Positions 47,606-58,300 of a DNA stretch of 64,000 nucleotides are shown here, one piece after another. Position numbers and translations under genes: made by a program. The notes beneath the pieces are model-generated. The model was not told the origin of the DNA. It searched no databases and was given only the letters and a program-made list of their open reading frames with translations. Location: positions 21,856,877 to 21,920,876 of the forward strand of contig NC_055992.1 of assembly GCF_018446385.1 (NCBI RefSeq), written 5' to 3'. The stretch comes from Zingiber officinale (taxonomy: Eukaryota > Streptophyta > Magnoliopsida > Zingiberales > Zingiberaceae). Numbering within the stretch: position 1 is the first letter of the stretch; each line of letters begins with the position of its first letter.

Positions 47606-48744
47606 AAACCTCTATTCCATTTAGGTTAATAATTTGTCAATAGCAAGATGAGATAGATAAAGCATAATAAGGAATCTGTCTCCAAATATGTTGACTTCAC
47701 TAGATGAAATTTCAATCACCAGCAACAGATGGATTCTTTGCCCACAAGCAAAGTCCCCATATGCTCTTAACAGAGCCTCATTAACTGATACTTATGATCG
47801 ATGCTGCAACATTATCAAAGATAACACAGGATACACCTTAAAAAGGCCTTTGTTAGAGCTATACTGAAACACAATTCTATTTTGACGGATAAGTTAATTG
47901 CTATTGAGCATTGAAATCAGATACAGAATTCCCCTTGATGCATGGAAAGCCATTTAAGTTATTTAATATATCCAAGCCACTGGGAAAAGCTTCACTGATT
48001 TGGTGTAGAAATGCATCTGCATGAGGACAATAACACCGGAGACTTCTTTTCTCATTACAATGCCTATACTGGAGTGCTATGCCCTTGCAAATTCTTGTCT
48101 GCAAGAAGTAGATCATCTGCTCGGGGTTGACAGAGGAGGCAGAAAGTATTGCGGAGCAAGTGGAGAATTTTGGAAAGTTCTACTGTATATAATTGTTCTT
48201 TCTGCATCCTCAGTCATATTAGTTATTTAATTGTGCCGGTATACAGTGGATTGGTGATATTTTACGACATGATTTTCATTTGAGATCTTGCAACTGTAGT
48301 GTCATGCCCACTTCTAAAAACTGTAAAACTCTGCATGTAATTAGCAGAAATAAAACCAAGTCACATACTTCAGTTTTCACAAAAAGTTTAAGCATAAATA
48401 TAGCAACCAGTCATAGCAGACATATGGGCATAACAACTGTAAAAGATTGATGTCTCCATATTCTTCAACTCTAGACTGACAAAAGAACTCGCATCTTTTG
48501 CAAGAAGATTGTAAACAAGATCCAGAGTATGAAAATTTTGACCTAATAGCATAACATAGCTTTGGAACTTTGTATAAAGTGACTAACTATGTTTGCATTG
48601 AATCTCTGAAAACCTTAATTAATGGTAACCTCATTAATCAAGGATATGTAAGATCTGATTCCAACTTACTCTTGACTCAAATCTGATCCATCAACTGTTG
48701 TAAGTCTTCTTTAACGTTGATTTGATGGTTCTATTAAAGTTGGT
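47606..48744. other. Intergenic DNA
   Basis: AT-rich, with short overlapping frames on both strands (47901-48116 on minus, 48021-48230 on plus) that show no recognisable domain. Confidence 0.3.
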
Positions 48745-48903
48745 ATCTGTACATAAATATAAAGAGCAGTCCGGTGCATGAAGCTCTCGCCAACCGGGGA
48801 AGAATCTATTGTATGCAACCTTACTTTGCAAAAGGTTGTTTCCGAGATTTGAACCTGTGATCTCTAGGTCGGGCTCCCCTTCTGCATCTGTACATAAATA
48901 TAA
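48745..48903 (-). mobile_element. Au-SINE-like retroposon with 18-bp target duplications
   Basis: On the minus strand the core reads GGTTCAAATCTCGGAAACA, then AAGTAAGGTTGC, a TACAATAGA word, CCCCGG and GAGCTTCATGCACCGG, the order of plant Au SINEs with a B-box-like GGTTCAAATC. The identical 18-bp word ATCTGTACATAAATATAA flanks it (48745-48762 and 48886-48903). The body is only 123 bp, so it is probably 5' truncated. Confidence 0.85.
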
Positions 48904-50506
48904 GCCACTAAAACAAAACAAAACAGAGCATACGCACTTATCAAGAATGCCCAAGGATGTTTCCAATCAACAAAAAATTGACCTTACAATTCATTGCCTG
49001 AGATATTTCTCACTATTTGGAAGCCCTAAATTTTGTCTACAGGCCAAGAAATTTAGATTAAAATGTAGAAGGTTAACATCAGCTTCAAAATTTGCCATTG
49101 TTGTGAGGTCAGCCATTAAGCACACCTTGGAAAATGAGAAGATTCCACAGATCACCCAGGTTAGTTTTAGATGAAAGAACTTGCATAATAGCCTTAAGAA
49201 AATAGACCAGCAGAAAAATGAATATTATTAACAATTACATAAATCATGCAACTAAACTGGCAGACAACCAATTTAGCTGATGATACTCATTTATCAACAT
49301 TCTGGGTGACTGCAACACAATCCAATTTTGTATTCTTCGCTATATTTCTACTGTCATGGGAGGATGGACCATGCAAGTAAAACAGAAATCACATAGAAAT
49401 GCTTTTCCCTATAAAGTTGTTATAGCCTAGTAATTGTCAAACATGAATCAAACATCAACTGAAGTGTTATGAGAACTCTAATTTTTTCTCAACACAAGTC
49501 TGATTTTCCAGTACTCAACCGTTATCCATCATGAAACTATAGAGCAAATGGGGCAAACAACAGAACTAAAGTTTGATGTAATAGTTGATAGCTTTGTTCC
49601 TTTTTGACACATCCATTTTTCATTATTCAGTATAAAACAATGGAACATGAAAGTAGCTATTGGCTTCAGGAAGAATAACAAAGCTTGACGTTCTAACTTC
49701 TAAGTTAGAACTCATGTCTTCAAAAAAAATCAAATACGAAGACTGAGTAGCAAATTAACGCAAGGTTTGAGGTATAGAAAAACCAAAGGTCAGTTTGCTA
49801 GCATAGAAAATGGAGGAAGGTAGAAGTTTAAACTTAACACCTATGAAGAATGCAAATAAGGATAGGCAAGCAAGAAAAAAAAATTAAAACAACAATGGAT
49901 GGAGAAAGAAATTGAGTTCTGACTACAGTAAGATCCAAAGTAAAATTTTTGAAGCTTATTACACCTACAAGAAAACCAAAGAGGAGACAACAATCATCAA
50001 AAAGCTAAATCACGAAGTTGGGGGCCAACATCGGTACGAGTTCTTATAGATTATAAAATTGTCTCTAGTACATAAGAACCTATATTTTAACTATTACATT
50101 ATCATAAGAGTTAATTTTGTTTATATCATGCTTGGTATTTGAAACAAAATGTATTTTCACACCTCTTCACTCACTATATTCATGCTCCCATGAGAAGATG
50201 AAGGATGTAAGACAAATCATATCAAAATGATTTTTCTCAAACAAAAAGAAAAATTGTTATATTCTGATTTGTCAAATATGAATCAAAATCCATCAGAAGT
50301 GTTAAGATAAGTACATGTCTGATTTTTCCTCTACGCATGTTGGATTTTTCAGTATACAGGAGGATTCAAAGCAGGTATTTGAAAGTTCGCATTAGAAATT
50401 AGGCCTCCGTGAAAACCGGAGAATAGCCAGCGATCTTCCGAAAGCTAAATAATGGATTAAAAACAAAAGTTTACCCAGTAGTATCAGACGCGCGAGAGAG
50501 AAGGGA
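48904..50506. other. Intergenic DNA
   Basis: AT-rich with an internal similarity of about 49330-49500 to 50160-50360 (CATGGGAGGATGG / CCCATGAGAAGATG, then ATGAATCAAA..CATCA.AAGTGTT and CTGATTTTTC). This suggests an old duplication. No gene is recognised. Confidence 0.35.
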
Positions 50507-50510
50507 AAAA

Positions 50511-50560
50511 AAAATTTGGACCATTTCTCGATTTATGCGTGTCATCCTTGCGCAGGGGCC

Positions 50561-50592
<32 letters not shown>

Positions 50593-50612
50593 TCGGATGT
50601 CTCCGAAGAGAC
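50511..50612 (-). ncRNA. U6: U6 spliceosomal snRNA gene
   Basis: About 102 nt on the minus strand with the 5' stem-loop GTCTCTTCGGAGAC, then CATCCGATAAAATTGG, the catalytic ACAGAGA box, AGCATGGCCCCTGCGCAAGG and the 3' end GAAATGGTCC, followed by T9 for RNA polymerase III termination. The two bases of the 5' stem that differ from the usual GTCCC/GGGAC pair with each other, so structure is kept. One other difference (CACGCATAAATCG) is seen. It pairs with U4 and U2 and the 5' splice site in splicing. It looks functional. Confidence 0.93.
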
Positions 50613-50633
50613 AACCTGCAGGCAAGGGCAATT

Positions 50634-50677
50634 GCTTAAGTCGCCTCTTTTCTACAGTTGAATTGGCGATGTGGGAC
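50634..50677 (-). promoter_or_regulatory. U6 promoter: USE and TATA-like box
   Basis: The plant upstream sequence element GTCCCACATCG is at 50667-50677 on the minus strand. 26 bp further on, a CTTAAGC motif (50634-50640) takes the TATA position 22-28 bp before the RNA start. The spacing fits plant Pol III snRNA genes, but the TATA box is degenerate. Confidence 0.8.
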
Positions 50678-51267
50678 TTAACGGCCAGGTGAAAGCCCTA
50701 TTTAAGTGGATCGGCGTCACTTGGCGAAAGAAGAGGCACTTCATTCCAAGCTCCAAAGGGGAGGAGGAAGGGGGAGCCTGAAGCAGGAGAAAAGTGCATA
50801 CCTGGAGCAGCAGCAAGCAGCACTGCAAAGAGGTGACTGGTGGGGCATGGCGTCGCCTGCTTCTTCGTCGTCGCCGCATGCTGACGCCGACAGGCAAAGA
50901 GGGAGACGAGCTCTCCACCTTTCTTGTGTCCGTGTCGATTCGAATTCTACAACCACCGAACTCGACGCTTTGGGTTGAGTTCGGCTTCCAGCCTTCCACC
51001 TAAGTCACTTATTTTTAAAAAAATTACATTTTCAAAATTAATAATTAATCTTATTCCTTTAAAAAAACTATTTTATTTTATTAATGTTATTCTATTTTTA
51101 TTTCTTTAGAAAAAAAAATGAACCGCCATCCCGTCCACCCATACTATTGGGAGGGAGATAATAGCCCAAGTGATAAGTACCTAGGCTATATTTACAGAGA
51201 TATGAAATTCTACTAAGGAGACGTTTGTTTCTTTCCTAGGAATAGGAATGAGAATGAGAATCATTGT
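50678..51267. other. Spacer with an unassigned + strand frame
   Basis: The frame at 50706-50978 (90 codons, Gln/Ser/Arg-rich) starts beside the U6 promoter but matches nothing I recognise. 51010-51115 is AT-rich. AATGAGAATGAGAAT near 51246 marks the flank of the outer gypsy element. Confidence 0.3.
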
Positions 51268-51568
51268 TGATTCTGTCCGAGCGCTGAGTCAACGGACGCT
51301 GGGGACATGACACGCTCCGCTGTCTCCGACTGTTGGTGTGGATCTCCGGCGAACCTGCAAAGAAACCGAACTGGGAGGGGTTTCCCGACGACGACCCTTT
51401 GACGCTCAAGTCAGGCAACGAGGAATGAAAGAGGCAGCGTAACTGTGGCTACAGTAAGGGATCGCGCATACCTTCGTTGACATCTGGGGGTCCTTATATA
51501 GGACCCCGGGGAGGCGCGGACACGCTTCTCTATGCGTGCACGCTTCCCCAAACATACCTTAACAAGCC
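51268..51568 (-). repeat. Outer Tat element: 3' LTR, left part
   Basis: It starts TGATTCTGTCCGAGCGCTGA, closely similar to the start TGATCCTGTTCGAACGCTGA of the inner element LTR at 61799. It carries a TATATAGG-type word at about 51497. It is interrupted at 51568 by the inner element and resumes at 62592. Confidence 0.85.
51564..51568. repeat. Target-site duplication AAGCC (left) of the inner Tat element
   Basis: Identical to 62587-62591. Confidence 0.9.
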
Positions 51569-52370
51569 TGATCCTGTCTGAACGTTGAATCAATGGACGT
51601 TGGGCACGTGGCGCTCTCCGAACTGATGACGTGGATCTCCTGCCGGTCGTAGGGATCTCCAGCAAACCTGCAATGAAGTCGGGCCGAGAAGGGGTTCCCG
51701 GCGACGACCCTCTGACGCTCAAGTCAGGCAAAAGGAAACTATGAAGTGACTTCGAATCTCAGAGAATGCGTACCTCCGGCGAAGTGTGAGGACCCTTATA
51801 TAGAGCTGTGAAGAGGCTCATGCACACATACCGAGGCAAATACGTGTCCTCTAACCATACCTCAGTATGGGCTTATCAGAGGAGCTTGCCTGACACCATA
51901 CTACTACAATCCGAGCACCTCTCTGATGGGACAGTAGAACCTTCCGTCATAGGCTTCTGCGTATAGGTTAGTCGCCGAACACGTTTATTGTCAGAAGATG
52001 TTTCCCGATGTTTCCCTTGTCCTTTTGTCTCTTCTGTTCCCGCGACGAGCGTCCGACTGCTCGGCAGTCCCATCACGTCCGGCCGGACGTAGATACTGAT
52101 CCGCTCGGGAGATTCCAGATCGTGTGCTCGGATAAAACTGTTCACAGCATTACTGCTTTATGCCTCGGCCGAGCGGGATATCCGCTCGGCCCGGCGACCC
52201 TGTTCACCATGAGCGTCGGAGACCCGACTCCCCGTCGGGTTGTCTTTGCTTCTGCTTAGTCCCCGTTCGGCCGGTCGACCCCCCCCTTTTCCGGTCGGCC
52301 ATTTGACCTTTGACCTTCACGTGGCGTTGACTTCCCTCAAAGGGGGTCCCCCGTCCTTACTGCCGGATCA
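51569..52370 (-). repeat. 3' LTR of the inner Tat element (802 bp)
   Basis: TGATCC...GGATCA ends. It carries CTATATAAGGG on the minus strand (about 51788-51800), the likely promoter. It differs from the 5' LTR at scattered sites, mostly C/T and G/A. Confidence 0.93.
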
Positions 52371-52386
52371 CTTGCCTCCCCTTCAA
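52371..52386 (-). promoter_or_regulatory. Polypurine tract of the inner Tat element
   Basis: CTTGAAGGGGAGGCAAG on the minus strand directly before the 3' LTR. The outer element has TTGAGGGGGAGGCATG in the same place (63103-63118). Confidence 0.8.
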
Positions 52387-52736
52387 GTCTAGTCGAAGGA
52401 GGCGATTAGTCTGACTGACTGGACCATTAGTTGCGCCGAGCGGCGTCCATATGCAACTATCCTCCGCTCGGCCCAATCGGGGGCAGCTAAAACGTCCGTC
52501 AATGCCAACATTCCTCGGATCTTCTCGACGTTTGCGCCAATCTCCATCATTAAGGCCGAGCACGCGCTCATTAAATGTGACCTATGTTGCGACGCCACGT
52601 GGCACCCCTGATGCCGTCAGCATACGACGGCGGCGTTACCTTCGATGGGACCGCCTTAGTTTGAAATGGACGGCGCGATGCGTGCTCCGGTTCCCGCGAC
52701 CTGAATCCGACAGTGGAGGCCGCTCGGGCTCAACCC

Positions 52737-52743
52737 TATAAAG
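52737..52743 (+). promoter_or_regulatory. TATA-like box of the antisense gene
   Basis: TATAAAG about 295 bp before the antisense start codon. The outer element has TATAAAG at 63515, 285 bp before its ATG, with conserved surroundings (ATCCGAC-GT-GAGGCCG upstream). Conservation in two elements favours a real promoter. Confidence 0.6.
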
Positions 52744-53030
52744 CCTTCGCCTTCTCCGCCTTCGCCGCATTTCTTCTCTCGCGTGCCCAGAAGCTTCCTT
52801 CAGCGTTTCAGTGCTCCGGCAGCTTCAGTTCTCTTTTTCCGGCGATCCCTCGTTCTTCGTCGATCCTCCTTCTTCTCTGTAAGGCTCTTTTTCTGTTCTA
52901 TCATTGGTTCTTGTGTTTTCTTTGCCTTTCTTTTCCCGAGTTTTGGTCCTCGGGGCACTATTTCGTTTGCCATCTTCTTTCTTCTATCCTCTGCCTTTCT
53001 TCGCCTTTTTTGGTTTCGTCCGCTCGGACA

Positions 53031-55274
53031 ATGGCTAGTTCCTCTCAGCCTCAAGACCAAACTCTCGGCCCATGGTATACCACCATGGAGTCGCGCTTCG
53101 ATCGGCGCGACGTCGATATTCTGATGGACTCTTTCGAAATCCCTTCTGATTTTGAACTTATATTACCCTCCCCCTCCGCTCGGCCACACAAACCGCCGCG
53201 CGGAGCTTTCTGTGTTTTCCGCGACCAGTTCGTCGCCGGTCTGCGCTTTCCAATCCATCCGTTCATCGTAGAAGTTTGCAACTTTTTCGGCATTCCGCTC
53301 GGAAGCCTAGTCCCCAACACTTTCCGCCTTTTATGTGGCGTTGTCGTCCTGTTTAAAATCCACAATATCCCCCTCCGACCGGAGGTTTTCTACTTTTTTT
53401 TATTATCCTAAACAGTCCGAGCTGGGAACATACATGTTCCAGGCTCGGCCCGGTTTAGTTTTTTTTCAATAAACTGCCCTCTTCCAATAAACATTGGAAA
53501 GAGTTCTACTTCTACCTTCGTATGCCCGAGCGGGCCCCCTTCCGTACCCAGTGGCAGGTCGGACCACCAATCTCCCCAGAGCTCAAAAGATTCAAGACCC
53601 GACCGGATTATCTTCACGCAGCCAACATGCTGGCCGGTCTGAAGTTTGACATCAACAAATTCCTGCCTGAAGGGGTGATGTACATATTTGGCCTGAGTCC
53701 GATTAGGACCCCCCTTCCGAGCGGCTTCGGTAAGAATTTTACTTGTGCATTCGCTTTGATTGCTAATTGATTTTCTCCTTTTTCCTTTGCAGCGGACATC
53801 GTCATGGAGTCAGTGATGGCCGACATTTTGAAAAGGAAAGCAGCGGCGCTCGAGGCCGCGGCTGCCAAAGAGATGGAGTCGCTTGGCATTCAGCCAGTCG
53901 GCTCTAATGAAGGGGAGAGCGACACGAACGCGGGGGAGTCGGCCGCTCAGGCTTCTCTCCCGAAACAGGCGGCTGGCGCAACTGCTAGTCGAGAGCCTTC
54001 CGTCTGGGACGAAGGCTCGGCTCAGGAAGAAGAGCATCCCCTCCGACAAAAGAGGCGCCGCACGGAGACACCACTCCGCTCGGCTACATCTGCGGTCCAT
54101 CCATCCGAGCGGGCCACCGCCGATTCTCGCAGCAAAGTGTCGGATGTGGAGGCGATCTCGTCCGATCGGATGCCATCCCAACTAGACGCGCCTGCGGACC
54201 CCCTCGAGGCCGTTCCGATCAGCGCCCTTCCACCCGCTCCCCGCCAAGTCCAACGTTCGGCGATTTTGTCCCAATTTTCGGCGCCGGCCTCCGATCCTTC
54301 CCCGGCTTTCGCCCAGACGACTCCTGGTTGGCGCCGTACCGTCAGGGTCTCACTTCACCTCCCAACCGAAGAATTGATGCCCGAGGCCGATCGACCAACC
54401 GCGCCCGAGCACATGATCACAATGAAGGGGCCTTTAGCCGAAATGTGGGCTGACGCTCAGGCACGCGTCGCTATGATTCCCCTCAGCAATTTGGCCAATA
54501 GCCACATGCAGCAAGCCACTGGGGTAAGTGCGTTTTCTTCCAAAGTTTTTTATGCATTCTTTCCGATCGGCCATTAACAATTCTTGCTTATGCCAGAGAT
54601 GGGTGGAGGAGATTGCCGTCTGCAACCGTCTGGCCATGGTGGACGAAGAATTAAAGAGGCTGAAGGCTCCGGGCGGCCCTTCCGGCTCACAAGGTCCATC
54701 ATATGTCGAGCTGCAGAAAGAGCTCTAAAAGACCCAAGCTTTGCTAGCGGCGGAGCAAAAGAAAACGGCCTACCAGGTGCATACTTTGTCCGACCTCGAT
54801 CGACAGGTCAAATCACTTGACCGAAAAATAAGCCTGGCAACCGAGCGGAAGAAGACGACCATTGCCGACCTGGAGAAGAAGAATGTCGAGGCTCGGGGCC
54901 TGGAGCAAAAAGTTAAGGAGTTGATAGACCAGCTGGGCGGCGAGAAGGCGGCCCGATCGGACGTGGTGACGAAACTTGAGGCTGCCCTGCAAGAACACCA
55001 GGCCGCCGCCGATGCCTCCCGAGCGGCCCTCAAAGAATACCAGGAGGTTGAGCCAAGCCGGGTCGCCGCCTTGAGGCAAAATTACATCCGTTCGGTCGAA
55101 TTCTCCGAAAAAGTCTACGAACGGATGTACACTGCCTTTGAGTTTGCTATGAATGCCACCACCACCTACTTGAAGTTCAAGGGTCTTCTTTCTGATTCTG
55201 CCACCATCCCAGCTCAAGACCAGGCGACACTACTCAGCACCATCCCGAAGGATCTTTACGATTATCTGGAATAG
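53031..55274 (+). pseudogene. Antisense gene of the Tat element (putative gypsy-type transposon protein)
   Basis: It runs opposite to gag-pol. Two introns with good borders are inferred: 53730-53792 and 54524-54596; frames join across both. The N-terminal exon has LGPWYTTMESRFD and a FPIHPFIVEVCNFFGIPLG segment typical of the plant family PF04195 (putative gypsy type transposon). The middle is Ser/Ala-rich with an Arg/Lys patch, the C-terminus a coiled coil (54741-55110). A frameshift in the T-run near 53395-53402, another disruption before 53490 and a TAA at 54726 break it. The start at 53031 is chosen because the outer element has the same start (MTSSSRP versus MASSSQP). The protein's role is unknown. 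Confidence 0.8.
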
Positions 55275-55630
55275 AAATATATGTGTAATTCGGCCGCTCG
55301 GCCAAAGACTATCCTTTTTGTAATTCGGCCGCTCGACCTTAAATTCTCTAATGCTATCCTTTTACTTGCTTTTTCTTTTGTTAATCAATATGAGTACTGT
55401 CCGCTCGGCTTGCTAACTACCGTTGTTCATGTTCCTCCACTTCTCCTCGTTATTCGCCTCTCATCCCACCTTTTTTGTGTTCGAAAGGGGTTTTTTACGA
55501 AGTATTTTGTGTAGCTAGTCCGCTCGGCGGAATATATCCTGTTTCGCAAACGGGATTTTCACCAGATGTTCACGAAGTACTTTTGGTTACTTGGCCGATC
55601 GGCCAAACGACTTAAGAGTCGACCTCTTTG
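55275..55630. other. Spacer after the antisense gene
   Basis: Contains three CCGCTCGG words (55294, 55401, 55520); otherwise nothing recognised. Confidence 0.4.
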
Positions 55631-56505
55631 TTGTCTGCTTCCGACTGGAGGGTTTATAGTCGTCGGCGCGACTCTCGAATTTTAACGTCGGAGCTCGACG
55701 GTCTTCCGGCCGGAGGGTTTATAGTTGCCGGCGCGACTCTCGAGCTCGACGGCCTTCCGCTAGGAGGGTTTATAGTCGCCGGCTCTCGATTTTAACGTCG
55801 GAGCTCGGCGGTCTTCCGGCGGAGGGTTTATAGTCGCCGTCGATTCTCGATTTTAATGTCGAGCTCGGCGGTCTTCGGCGGAGGGTTTATAGTCGGCGCG
55901 ACTCTCGATTTTAACGTCGGAGCTCGGCGGTCTTCTACCGGAGGGTTTATAGTCGCCGCGCGACTTTTGAGCTCGACTGTCCTTCCGGCCGGAGGGTTTA
56001 TAGTCGCCGCCGACTCTCGATTTTAACGTTGGAGCTCGGCGGTCTTCCGGCGGAGGGTTTATAGTCGCCGTGACTCGATTTTAACGTCGGAGCTCGACGG
56101 TCTTCCGGCCGGAGGGTTTATAGTCGCCGGCGCGACTCTTGATTTTTAACGTCGGAGCTCGACGGTCTTCCGGCCGGAGGGTTTATAGTCTCCAGCGTGA
56201 CTCTCGATTTTTAACGTCGAAGCTCGACGGTTTTTCGACCGGAGGGTTTATAGTCGCCGACGCGACTCTCGATTTTTAACGTCGGAGCTCGACGGTCTTT
56301 CGGCCGGAGGGTTTATAGTCGCCAGCGCGACTCTCGATTTTTTACGTCGGAGCTCGACGGTCTTCCGGCCGGAGAGTTTATAGTCGCCAGTGCGACTCTC
56401 GATTTTTAACGTCGGAGCTCGGCGGTCTTCCGGCCGGAGGGTTTATAGTCACCGGCGCGACTCTCGATTTTTAACGTCGGATCTCGACGGTCTTCCGATT
56501 CGGCT
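55631..56505. repeat. Tandem array, 14 copies of a 50-65-bp unit
   Basis: GGAGGGTTTATAGTC recurs at about 55647, 55712, 55763, 55821, 55880, 55940, 55991, 56052, 56111, 56176, 56241, 56306, 56371 and 56436. The last six copies are spaced exactly 65 bp and contain GCGCGACTCTCGATTTTTAA and GAGCTCGACGGTCTTCCGG. Copies on the left are shorter and more varied. It lies between integrase and the antisense gene, where Tat elements often hold variable tandem repeats. Confidence 0.95.
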
Positions 56506-56593
56506 GATGATGCCTTATACTTGCGCTAATTTTCTGATTTTTTACTCCTGCATTTCAAATATACAACCGAATGGAAAATATACAACATGCATT

Positions 56594-57571
56594 TCATTGG
56601 CGCACCTTTGACCCCGCCCGGTAAGGCTGGAGGTGGTTTGCGCTCCATGGTTGATCCAGTTGTCGTTTGTCTTCATCTTCCAGATAATAGGCACCCGAGC
56701 GGAGCTTTTCGATGACTTTGAAGGGGCCTGCCCAAGGAGCCTCCAGCTTGCCAACATCCTCGACCGACTTTACTTTCTTCCACACTAGGTCGCCAACTTG
56801 GAACGCTCTAGGGATCACGCGCCGGTTGTAGTTCTGCTTCATTCTCTGCCGGTACGCCATCAGCCGGACGGACGCCTTGGCTCGCTCTTCGTCGATCAAG
56901 TCCAACTCCATGTTCCTCCGCTTGGCGTTGTCATCATCATAGTTCTGGATTCGGACGGACTCTACGCCAACTTCGACCGGGATAACCGCTTCGCCGCCGT
57001 ACACTAAATGGAACGGCGTGACGCCCGTTCGTTCCTTTGGAGTCGTGCGGATAGCCCATAGGACGCCTGACAGCTCGTCCACCCAACTTCCTCCTATGTG
57101 GTCAAGTCGAGCCTGAAGAATTCTGAGTATTTCTCTATTGGTTACTTCCGCTTGGCCGTTGCTTTGGAGATACGCCACGGAAGTAAAGTGCTGTTCAATG
57201 CCATAACTTTTGCACCATTCTTCGAGCTGCTTCCCGACGAACTGTCGCCCATTATCAGATATGAGTCGACGAGGAATGCAGAACTGACAGATTATATGCT
57301 GCCAGATAAACTTTTTGACCATCTGCTCGGTGATCTTGGACAGTGGCTTGGCTGCCACCCATTTGGAAAAGTAGTCGACCGCCGCCAGTAGGAACTTCTG
57401 CTGACCAGTCGTCATAGGGAACGGACCCACGATATCCATTCCCCATTGATCGAACGGACAGGATACCGCAGACGCTTTCATCTCCTCTGCCGGTCGGTGG
57501 GAGAAGTTGTGGTACTTCTTGCAGGAGAGGCACGTCGCGACGGTCCGAGCGGCGTCTACTTGCAGTGTTGG
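56594..57571 (-). pseudogene. Integrase of the inner Tat element
   Basis: The long open part (56594-57481) contains the catalytic D,D,E residues in MDIVGPF, LISDNGRQF and SNGQAEVTNR, and a C-terminal RAFQVGDLVW segment followed by the GPFKV chromodomain-less tail. Immediately upstream are the knuckle half CLSCKKYHN and a TAG near 57570 that separates it from the HHCC first half in the next frame. It would insert element DNA into the genome. Confidence 0.85.
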
Positions 57572-58252
57572 CTAGAAGTACCCGGCCAGCAGGATCTTCC
57601 TAGCCAGCGATCGGCCGCCCAGATGTCCCCCGCACGATCCTTGGTGCACTTCATGGAGGATGTACTCCACGTCCTCCGAGCTCACACACTTCAACAGTGG
57701 GCGGGAGAAAGTCTTCTTGTAGAGTTGGTCTCCAATGAGCGTGAACCGACCAGCTCTCCTTCTTAATAGCTGGGCTTGTTCCCGATCGGACGGTGTTGCC
57801 CACGATCTCAGAAATTCCATGATGGCTGGCCTCCAATCGCTCGGAAACGCGAGGCCCTCCATCCGGTCGACGTGCGCCACCAAAGATACTTGTTCAATTG
57901 GCTGCTGAATGACGACCGTTGATATTGAACTTGCAAGCTTGGCTAACTCGTCTACTGCCTGGTTTTCCGCTCGGGGTATCTTCTGGATAATGACCTCTCT
58001 GAAGTGGGTCTTGAGCTTTTCAAAGGCCTCAGTGTAAAGCTTGAGCCGAGCATTGTTAATCTCAAAAGTGCCTAAGAGCTGCTGAGCGACCAACTGGGAG
58101 TCTGAATGGAGTGTCACCCGACCGGCTCCTACATGCCGAGCTGCCTGCAAACCGGCTATGAGAGCCTCATACTCCACTTCATTATTTGTGGCTTTGTAAT
58201 CCAGCCGAACGGATAGGTGCATCCTTTCTTCTTGGGGAGAGAGTAATAACAC
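57572..58252 (-). pseudogene. Second RNase H (Tat-type) and integrase zinc-binding half
   Basis: It contains NNEVEYEALIAGL and VTLHSDSQLV with acidic residues placed as in RNase H, then PRAENQAVDELAKLAS. This is an additional RNase H typical of Tat elements. After a linker, HEVHQGSCGGHLGG gives the first part of the integrase HHCC zinc site. A stop stands just after LLAGYF. A break near 58255-58300 separates it from the upstream frame. Confidence 0.8.
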
Positions 58253-58300
58253 ACCAATCCCGCTCCCGAGCCGAGTGGACGATCCGTCTACAAATATTTT

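Noticed and set aside
50706..50999. Protein gene divergent from U6
   Set aside because: Overlapping frames on both strands with no domain and no splice context; left as unassigned.
52713..53030. Upstream start for the antisense gene
   Set aside because: The extension is low-complexity Phe/Leu-rich leader; the start at 53031 is conserved with the outer element at 63800.
55631..56505. Possible CRISPR-like array
   Set aside because: Copies are contiguous with no unique spacers, and the site is within a plant retrotransposon.
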